Positions 55,685 to 64,000 of a stretch of DNA of 64,000 nucleotides are shown here, in pieces. Each line of letters begins with the position of its first letter. The stretch's first letter is position 1. Origin of the DNA: Oscheius sp. JU75. Its lineage: Eukaryota; Nematoda; Chromadorea; Rhabditida; Rhabditidae. The notes under the pieces are model-generated. The model saw only the letters and a list, made by a program, of their open reading frames with translations, searched no databases and was not told the DNA's origin. The position numbers were made by a program, and so were the translations under genes. Where the stretch lies: contig JASJZC010000005.1 in NCBI GenBank assembly GCA_037178855.1, positions 6,820,001 to 6,884,000 on the forward strand, written 5' to 3'.

Positions 55685-56485
55685 TGCTGATTGTGATGCC
55701 GGCTGAAGCGCTGGATGTCTTCCCCAATGCCATTGGTCTCTTTTATACTCGGATAGAGGCGGTGGACGGCATGCTCTTTTTAGGCTTGGGACCCTTTTTC
55801 ACTAACCCTACGTCCAGTTCAGGTGCGCGTTTCACCCCCGACGGCGACTTTATTTTCGATCCGTGAGCGCTGTTGGCTGTTGCGCCTCGGAGTGGAGGCC
55901 AGTTGCACAACACATAGACAAAATGTGACACGGGCCGTGGTTCTTCTGAGGAAACGGCGGAGATGGACACTATGATAGGAAACAATAACAAAAGACTGGT
56001 CAAAGATTGGATTCTCTGCTTTCTTCATCTTTCTCTGAAACTCTAAGATTGGTACCAGGTAATAGATTCATATTTCGATAATCAGAAATTTTGATTGCTG
56101 CTTATTTACTTCCACGCCGATTCCCTTTTTACCGACAGCTTTCAGTTTTCGATTCTTCCGTGGCGCCCATAGAAATGATGAAGGACAAAATTAAAGGACG
56201 ACCAGCATTTAATGTCAAAGTGAGAATGTGAAGCAGTAACCAAGGAACCTGCTGAGAGTATGACAAGGACCTGCTTCTTCCAATCTTTACAAAACTTGCA
56301 ATGTTTGTAAAGCTACTAAGAATGGACAACGAACATCTTTCAATCTTCTTCACTTATCGCAACTCAGCCGAATGCCAATCACAATCAGCGAACATTGCCG
56401 ATCACCCAAATTGTGATTTCTGCTCCCAGTGTAAAGTGTCCGCTGCCTATTTGCACAACCATCAGACTTGACCTGCTTTTTGACA
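55685..56485. other. Intergenic between divergent genes
   Basis: Apart from the collagen TATA box no feature is supported; a minus-strand open frame near 55743-56003 lacks an ATG and is not accepted. Confidence 0.45.
55740..55747 (-). promoter_or_regulatory. TATA box of the seven-exon collagen
   Basis: TATAAAAG on the minus strand, 56 nt upstream of the ATG, in the context CTTTTATACTCG shared with the Gly/Tyr-peptide promoter. Confidence 0.65.
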
Positions 56486-58381
56486 ATGCTCGTTGTTATT
56501 CTTCTAACTGCTCTGGTGGCTTATTTACTTGTGAAGTTTTTTTTCAATGTCAAGGTTTATCCAAAAGGTGAGCGGGTTCGAAACTACTTCGAAGGAAAAA
56601 TAGGTCCAATGCCCTTGCCACTGCTTGGGAACATGTCGGACATCATTCTGGGAATTCCAAAGAAGGGAGGCATTCGACCCTTGATGCAGCAGTGGAAAGA
56701 AGTAAGTATTTGAAGTTTGAAAATATGAAAGATCTCAGATCTACGGTCCAGTTTACACCATCTGGCTCGGTCCGATTCCAGCTGTTTTTATCTGCGACTA
56801 TCAGCTGGCCCAGGAAAGTATGCTGAAGAAAGGAGGGGTGTTTGTGGACAGAAAGATGTTTTTCCTCTTCGATGTACTAAGGAGTAAGCCTGAGCCTTCT
56901 ATCTTTCACGCAGTTTCAGATGGAAGAGGCTTGATCAACTCCAATGGTCAACATTGGACAGAACAGAGACGATTTGCTCTACACACATTGAGAGATTTCG
57001 GGCTGGGAAAGAACATTATGGAGGAAAGAATCATGCTCGAATTAGGTTACAGGTTATCTTTCTTTATTCAAAGACATTCAATGACACCAGAACATCTGCC
57101 CTTGACAAAGATATCGAGTCGGCTGGTGGAAAACTGCTTTGGGATCCTCATACCTTCACAGAACTCACTGTTGGAAACATCATTAACCGCATTCTGTTTT
57201 CTGAACGATTCACCGAGGTATTGCATTCGCGTTTTGACAAAATAGTTGTTTAGGAAAAAGAAGTCGAATTCTTCAACCTGAAGAAGGAGATGGATCGTAT
57301 GATGGACGAAATTTCCATTCCCGATGCTCTGGTCGCCGACTGGAATAAGTCTCTTCCGATATTCAGAGCACGTTACCACGCAATGATCAACTGTCTAACG
57401 CCAATTGTTAACTTTGTTCGGGGACAAATTGAACAAAAGTACGCGCTTTGTCTTTAGAAATGCCGGTTTAGAAAGAAACAGATGGAAGAACACGACTACG
57501 GTACCTCAGAAGATTTCGTAGAGGCCTACCTGAATCACATGAAGAAGGATGAGGCGGGTGAAAGTTTCGAGTGGGTTCTTTGAATAAATTCTCTGAACAG
57601 AATACTTTCAGTGAGAACACTCTTGTTTACTCCCTTCTCGATCTGTGGGTAGCTGGACAGGAAACGACGAATACTACTCTCAATTGGGCTCTTGCCTATT
57701 TGGTTCGATATCCAGAGGTATCAGTACCTTACTTATAATTCTTTTTCTTCTCTAGACATTGAAAAAGCTACAAGACGAGATGATCAAGATCACTGGTGGG
57801 AATAGAAACCTGAGCCTGGCTGACAGAACCAAAACACCTTACCTCAATGCTGTTGTTCAAGTACCAAGCATCGTTTTAGTTCACAAAATATATTATTCTA
57901 GGAAACCCTCCGTGTGTCTTCAATTGTGCCAATGAACCTTTGGAGAGTCCCTGGCGAAGACACAACAGTCGGCGGACATCGGATACCACAAGGAACCTTG
58001 ACTACAGTTCAAATCTCCATGATAATGGGTGATGAAAAGAATTACAGCAAGTCCTCTGAGGTATCTCACGATCTATTTAAAAAAAGTATCATTTTCAGTT
58101 CAATCCCGATCGCTACCTCAGCGGCGAAAGCGACCAGTACGTTGTTCCTTTCGGACTGGGAAAACGAGCTTGTCTAGGAGAGTCGCTAGCTCGCGGAGAA
58201 CTCTATTTGGTAGCGATTCGATCATATTTATGAATGAAAGGCTGTTCAGATTATTGGAAACATGGCACTGAACTATAATGTGGAAGCTGGAGATGAGCTG
58301 CCGAAAATGGAGGCTATGCAAGAGACTGGCGTTTTAAGAAAAGTTTTCCCCTACAAAATTCATATTTCGAAGAGGACCTAA
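56486..58381 (+). CDS. Cytochrome P450 monooxygenase (nematode CYP2-clan type)
   Basis: Eleven exons: 56486-56701, 56739-56883, 56920-57052, 57091-57217, 57254-57438, 57472-57570, 57612-57717, 57756-57860, 57902-58060, 58099-58209, 58250-58381; 505 residues. N-terminal membrane anchor (1-22), proline-poor hinge then GPMPLPLLGN, the C-helix stretch WTEQRRFALHTLRDFGLG, I-helix AGQETT (316-321), ETLR of the ExxR motif (373-376), and the heme loop FGLGKRACLG with ligand Cys about 450. LRDFG and the anchor suit CYP14/33/35-type enzymes that oxidise xenobiotics or lipids in the ER. All key residues are present. Intron 57053-57090 must be removed for the C-helix exon to stay in frame. Confidence 0.93.
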
Positions 58382-59010
58382 GTGAATTCGAATGGAATAA
58401 ATAATATTTTTACTTTTTGCTGAAGTCGTGGTGCAATTCTCATTGCTCGGTCTTTTTCCAATCATAACATAGATGGGACTGCATGGATTGTTTGGCAACC
58501 CTTGAATCATCGTTCTTCTTGTTATGAGACACATTTTGTACCGTATCCTGAATCCAACAGCATTGGGATGTGGAGAGCCTATGTGCGAGTCAGTCTATGC
58601 CTGAACACTTGGATTCTCTAGTTTTTCTTATAGTACAGCATAGAATTCAGAAAATGACGTGTTCCGATAACTCCAACGGTTATCATACGCAGTCCGAGAA
58701 TGTGCTACGTCAAGCTATGGAATCGAGATGGAGTTATCGTCGAACAAATGTTTGAAATTCTCTACTTCTTGTGGACAACGGACTGCGGGAACCACCGATT
58801 ACAATTGACACTTTGTAGTCGAAATACGTACCATGAACCAGGAAACAATCCCAATTATGCTGGTAAAAAAAGTTGCTGTTCAAAATGTTTTGTTTTGCCG
58901 CTTTCACTGAACTATTTTGAGAAAACAGGTGGGCTGTGAAGGGCTTCGTATTAGTTCGGGGGCTGATGGCGTTTCGAAAGTCTAGGGCTTCTTTAGATTC
59001 ACTTTTGACT
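58382..59010. other. Intergenic, about 630 bp
   Basis: Polyadenylation signal of the P450 at about 58397 (AATAAA) and upstream region of the guanylyl cyclase gene. An in-frame ATG at 58966 could extend the cyclase start by 15 residues. No other feature. Confidence 0.4.
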
Positions 59011-62000
59011 ATGCGCCTTCCAATACTGCTTTTCGTTCTCCTTTACGGGTCAAATGAACAATCACCCACATTTTCTACAGTACCACTACCTTCCATTACT
59101 TCACCATCGTCAACATTTTTAACAACCCCTTCTCCCAGCCTTTCAAATGTGTCCGCAACCGCTCCACCCGTAAGAAGATTGGTAAGTACATTGACATTTG
59201 AAAATAAACGATATCTAGGTGACCGTCGGAATAGCAGCAGTTGAAACAGTCGAGACGAGCAATATCGGATGGTCTTTGAGTGGCGGAGCCATTTCTCTGG
59301 CTCTGGAACTTCTTCGAAAAAAGGGATATCTGCTGGATACGGATTTTCAGTGAGTCAATCCCCTAATCTGTTGAACCTAATCACAGATTCTACGTCAATT
59401 ACACAGAATGTGATCCAGCTAGGGCAGTCGGTGTTGCTGTCGACTTCATCAAAAAGAAGCAGGTTAACGTCATTCTTGGTCCACCATGCTACAACTGTAA
59501 GTGTTCTTTGGTATTGCAACTAAAGAACATTAAGCTGCATACATGTTTGGGCATCTTACGACCTTTTACAATACGTTTATGATGGACTGGGGTTATGTGA
59601 TGTCCACCCAATTCGGTAACATGGACAAGTTTCCTCTCATGACGACGGTCATTTCAAACTCGATGACTCTGGGAAGCTCAGCCCTGAAGGTAGCTCTTTG
59701 AAACAACAAAAACTAGCTGGCAGGTTCTCGAAATATTCCAATGGGATCGATTTGCCATGCTCTACACAACAGACGAGGCCAACTATTGCAAGGAACTATA
59801 CAATGCTGTTAATTTGGCCATGCTCAACAATGCCACTTTCCAAACCATAATGGTCTTCAGTGGAGAGCTTCCAAAAAACGATGCAAATACTTATGTTTCA
59901 ATTTTGAACAGAATCAAATCGAGGGCAAGAAGTGAGTACCTTGATCAAAAGATTATAACAAAGTAGTACAGTCGTCATGCTCTGTTTCGATTTGGCTTCT
60001 GACGCCCGGGAATTCATGTGGAGGGCTTCCGACAACGGCATGGCCAATGACGAATATGTTTACGTCTTGTTGTCTATGAAGAGTACTGGTTTTGGTAGGT
60101 AAAAATAATTGAAAAGTAAAACTGTGTTTCAGGACAAGTTGCGGATCTCAGCACAAAGTGTATGTTTTTCCCTTTTTTCAAGTTATTGAACCTATCTTAT
60201 TATTCCAGTATCCAGTGGTTTGAGCCCCTTCTGGCTGGATAGCAACAGTAGTTCTGACGGAAAAGACAACGCTGCAAAAGCCGCTGCAGCCAGGACCCTT
60301 GTGGTAAGTTATTACATTACTTCTTCTAGTTCAAATCAGTTAGATCTGAGCAGCACAGTTGACGATGTGAGCTGGTTGAACAAGTTCAACAAGGAGGTCG
60401 TGCCGCGAGTTCGTGAGCCACCGATCAACTGTGTCACTCCTGCCTGTTTGAACAATACTGGAAAGCAGCCTGCTGGCTTTGCTAGAGCTCTACATGATGC
60501 ATTTTATCTCTACGGCCTGGCACTTTCCTCTGCGATCAAGAAGGATCCAGTGGCTGGACACACCAATCCCCAGCTAATCTTTCAAGGCGTTCAGATCAAA
60601 TTTAATGGTTTGAGCTGAAAGTTGTTTCAAGTAATTTCTCTTCAGGCCTGACTGGAGATGTGTCGATCAACTCGAACACGACCAGAGACCCGTTTTACAT
60701 TCTCTATGCTCTTGACAGCAACTTTGAAGAAATGAGCTATGCCAATCTGACCGTGGTCGATTCTACTGTGGTAGGAAAGCACACATCCGTAGTAGTAGCT
60801 TGGATTTGTCTGACTTGGACTAAAAACTCAAGTTCAGATCTATAACCAGCTGTTTTCGGATGAATCCTCAAGTATTTGGGCTACAAGAGGAGGGAAAAGA
60901 CCGTTGGCACGACCGATCTGTAACTATTCTGGATTAGAATGTCCTCAGTCCTTCTGGAAACAGAACATGCTCTATGTTCTGATTGGCATTGCTGTTCTAA
61001 TCTTTGTATTCTCTGTTGCCTTTATCCTTATCTGGTTCTTCATCAAGTAAGTTCAAGCCTCATCATTTTTGAACAACTTTCAGATCAAAAAAAGAGTTCA
61101 AGAAACGTCAGCGAGCCGAATGGCTGATTGCCGGTCATCGACTGCAGAAACCCGTCAAGGTTGGCAATTTATCACTTTCAAATGGATTTCGAGACCACTT
61201 CAGAGACGAGAAAGGAATAGCAAGAGATCCCTGTCCTCGAACAGTACGACTGTAACCGAAAACACGGAACGGAGTTCAATGGTCGAGAACAACTTTTATG
61301 ACGTGTATTTTTTGGACAAGGAGGAGGTCATGATCACGGAACACGAGTCTTGTCCGCTCACCGAAAAAGACTTTGACTCTTTTGTCAAGGTATCAGAACA
61401 AGGCATCGAAAACACAACAAGTTTAGTTGCGTAAAGTAGACCACGCCAATTTGAACCAGTTTATTGGAATAGCTCTGGAAGCTGTCGACTTCAAAGTCGT
61501 GTGGAAGTTTTGCAGTCGTTCAAGTCTTTATGACATCATTGTCAACGGACACATGTCAACCATGGACGGCTTTTTCATCTACTGTGTGATAAGGGACTTG
61601 GCCGAGGTCTTTTAATTCTCTATAGGTTGAAATCTGCCTTCAGGGTCTCAACTACCTCCATCAAACATTTATCAAGTGCCACGGGAGACTACATTCTGGC
61701 AAGTTTTGTTCATTCTGTGACGATGCGCTGCATCTCGCTTTCGGGAACCCATTTACATTTTTTCAGGCTGTTGTCTTGTTAACGAGGGCTGGCAGGTCAA
61801 AATTACCGATTACGGCATTAATTGCTTGAAACCATCAAAGAAGGTCACCGAGAAAGGTTGGCGATGATGTAACGTAGTACTTAATTTCATTTTAGCCCAA
61901 CTGTGGGTAGCCCCTGAGCATCTGCGTGAACCGGGAACATTATCTCAGCCGGGTGACGTCTACTCCTACGCCATTATTGCGTCAGAGGTCGTTAATCGCA

Positions 62001-63330
62001 AGCCGGCCTGGAACTACCGCGAGAGAAAAGAGAGTCTTGACGGTGAAGACCTTATCTTGTTGAGAATACTGAAACGTTTACAGAAATACTCTACCTGGTC
62101 AAGAAAGGCGGGTCGAGACCACCTCGACCAAGTTTTGAGACAACCGAAACAGACATTAGCTCGGCTCTGGTATCGTATCTTTCGTATAATTTTAAAAACT
62201 GTTCTCAGTTATCCTTGATCCGAGACTGCTGGTCTGAGGAGCCTCAGGAGCGACCAGATACTTCGGTCATTTGTAAGAATATTGCCTCGATGATGCCGAA
62301 AGAAAAAGTAACTTCATAGACCCTCAGAACAAATCCCTCAGGGAAATCTGATCGACCATGTCTTTGCCAAAATGGAAGAGTACACGGGTACTCTTGAGCA
62401 AGAAGTCGAAGACAGAACGAAAGAGCTGGCAGCCGAGAAGAAAAAAGCCGATCTTCTGCTCAGTCGAATGCTTCCGAAACAGGTTGCAGAAAAACTGAAG
62501 CTGGGACAGGTGGTCGAGCCGGAGGGCTTTGACAGCGTCTCCATCATGTTCATGGACATTGTAAAATTCACACAGTTGGCAGCCAAGTGTTCTCCATTAC
62601 AAGTAAAAAATGTTAATGGATCTCGAGCAATTTCGTTTAGGTCGTAAGTCTCCTTAACGAGCTCTTCAGTAATTTTGATGGGATCATCGAACAGCACGAT
62701 GTTTACAAGGTTCGTTCTTTTCAGAGCTCCCAAAAACAATAGACTGCAGGTAGAATCAATCGGAGACGGCTATTTGTGTGTCTCCGGCCTGCCCAATAGA
62801 AATGGCTTCCGCCACATAAAGGAGATCGCAGATTTGGCCATATCCCTAATGGATTACTGCAAAGAATTCCGCATTATGCACTTGCTCAGAGAAAGAGTCG
62901 AGCTCAGGATAGGAGTCAATTCAGGTTCCCAAATCAGTCTTTTGACAAGTCATTTTGTAGGACCATGTGTAGCCGGAGTTGTAGGACTGGCGATGCCCAG
63001 ATACTGTCTCTTCGGAGATACTGTCAATACTGCTTCGCGGATGGAGAGCAATGGAAAAGGTAAACGTTTGTTTAAATTGTCCAATCCGATTCTAGCTAGC
63101 CACATCCATCTTTCCGAATCAGCATACGAGCTTCTAGCAAAGCATTTTGCTAGTGACTACAGGACGGAAGCAAGGGGAGAAGTCATCATTAAAGTGGGGC
63201 AAAACAGATCAAGGTAAAATCGCGATTTTAGGGAAAAGGAGTGATGACAACCTACTGGGTTTTGGGCAGAACAAGTGATTACCATTCCTATAAAGCTGTC
63301 AAAGAGACTTTACCCACTCCACCCACTTGA
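59011..63330 (+). CDS. Receptor-type guanylyl cyclase (GCY)
   Basis: Twenty-five exons between 59011-59181 and 63232-63330 give 1113 residues in one frame. In order: signal peptide; a Ser/Thr/Pro-rich linker (about 17-50); a ligand-binding receptor domain (about 58-500); one membrane segment (about 515-540, [18 protein letters not shown]); a kinase-homology domain (about 570-845: [40 protein letters not shown]); a coiled coil ([20 protein letters not shown]); and the cyclase with metal Asp 919 (FMDIV) and Asp 963, guanine-binding Glu 959 and Cys 1031, and NTASR (Arg 1041). All catalytic residues are intact. Such GCYs make cGMP in nematode sensory cilia. Intron 61699-61766 is GC-AG (GCAAGT). 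Confidence 0.95.
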
Positions 63331-64000
63331 ACCGCCGGAAGAGGTAATGTATAAAGGCTTGTGAAGAATAACGTGCTCAGTCAGTGAATAAACTACTCTG
63401 GCTATACGCTTTCCTGTACCATAACATCTTCTTCGGTTTTTTTTCAAATAGTGAAAAGATCTATGTGGTCGCGACACTTTGGTGATAAGACGGACTACTT
63501 TTCTAAAAGTAATAAGGTTCAGTAATTGTTTTTAGTATTTAAATACTTCAAAACATTTAGTTACTGCACTCTTTAGAAGCTGTTTCTATTCAGTTACAGT
63601 AATTACTTCTGTTGTCTTGCAGAAAAGGAATCCCGCGTATTACCGAAGTACCAAAGGCACTTTCCTGATACATTTTATTCTGTTAGGGTAAAAAAACTGA
63701 GGAAGCACCATATGATCCTTGGTGTTGATAGCTTTCAATCCTTCCAGTTTTCTAAAAACTTGGACGATCCCTGCTGTTCTTTCTGGTCTCTACTAAATTC
63801 CGCTGTTCGCAACTATTGTAACAGCCTTGAACTGTTTCAGTTTCTGATAGGTTGTTGCATATCGTCTCTGACAAGGAATGCGGATCTGTCCGTGTCCGTC
63901 ACATTCCTTATTTCCTCAACTTTATCCCAGAGGTCGATTCAAATTATCGTAATGAGTCGAGATTACACGACTTCCGGTGCAGTGGTGTGAGCCAAGAACC
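63331..64000. other. Intergenic to the window end
   Basis: AT-rich sequence after the cyclase; AATAAA at about 63388. No gene supported before the edge. Confidence 0.4.

Noticed and set aside
55743-56003. Minus-strand frame that looks like a signal peptide plus basic tail
   Set aside because: It has no ATG at the supposed start and lies in the collagen promoter.
1-64000. CRISPR arrays, prokaryotic operons, prophage or viral genes
   Set aside because: None seen; all well-supported genes are spliced and nematode-like, so such systems are not expected.

Overview
This window is eukaryotic and almost certainly from a free-living or rhabditid-type nematode. The evidence is the gene content: cuticle collagens with long Gly-X-Y tracts, two Ground-like-domain proteins, an MLT-10 moulting protein, several nematode-type serpentine chemoreceptors, a receptor guanylyl cyclase, an EGF-DEG/ENaC (EGAS-type) channel, an astacin with ShKT domains, a secreted nematode fatty-acid-binding protein and a SIR-2.1-type sirtuin. 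Splicing also fits: most of the roughly 185 introns I reconstructed are 32-50 nt long with TTTCAG-like acceptors, about 2-3% are GC-AG, and several genes have an acceptor within 15 nt of the ATG with no donor upstream, as expected for spliced-leader trans-splicing. I cannot name the species. Genes were rebuilt by eye from frame, splice sites and family conservation; exon ends could be off by a base or two.

Layout. 1-5.2 kb: three tandem Sre-like chemoreceptors (first truncated). 5.3-7.8 kb, minus strand: a Gly/Tyr-rich secreted peptide and an alpha-galactosidase/N-acetylgalactosaminidase. 8.4-11.2 kb, plus: an anion-selective Cys-loop channel, then a broken serpentine receptor. 11.2-14.2 kb, minus: a 16-exon mlt-10-like gene and, just upstream, tRNA-Thr(AGT). 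15.8-22.3 kb: an Str-type receptor, a Ground-like protein, a second serpentine receptor with two degenerate minus-strand relatives, and a small pepsin-inhibitor-3-like protein. 22.7-25.1 kb: a foldback element, a cuticle collagen and a MITE. 25.5-27.6 kb: a GT14 glycosyltransferase, possibly in an operon with a small upstream gene. 29-35.2 kb: two small unrecognised genes and a 21-exon EGAS channel carrying a dead mariner in an intron. 35.4-37.1 kb: a Cys/Gly-rich secreted protein and a second Ground-like protein.

38-44.4 kb: a small mitochondrial-looking protein, an SLC17-like transporter and sir-2.1. 44.9-50 kb: a collagen with a basic tail, a neuropeptide-like secreted precursor and an SLC46-like transporter. 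50-55.7 kb: an astacin, a long inverted-repeat element, a secreted LBP/FABP and a seven-exon collagen. 56.5-63.3 kb: a cytochrome P450 and a receptor guanylyl cyclase. Cuticle and extracellular-matrix genes (three collagens, two Ground-like genes, mlt-10, astacin, GT14) and sensory genes dominate, but they are interspersed on both strands and show no single shared operon. Convergent pairs with very short 3' gaps (38.7, 47.5, 54.4 kb) show how compact the genome is.

No CRISPR, prokaryotic or viral system is present. The items most worth a second look are the two long foldback elements, three TIR-flanked short elements and the very short introns; the modular pentapeptide exons of the mlt-10-like gene; the frame conflict in the EGAS gene; the neuropeptide-like precursor; and two small coding loci with no recognisable family.
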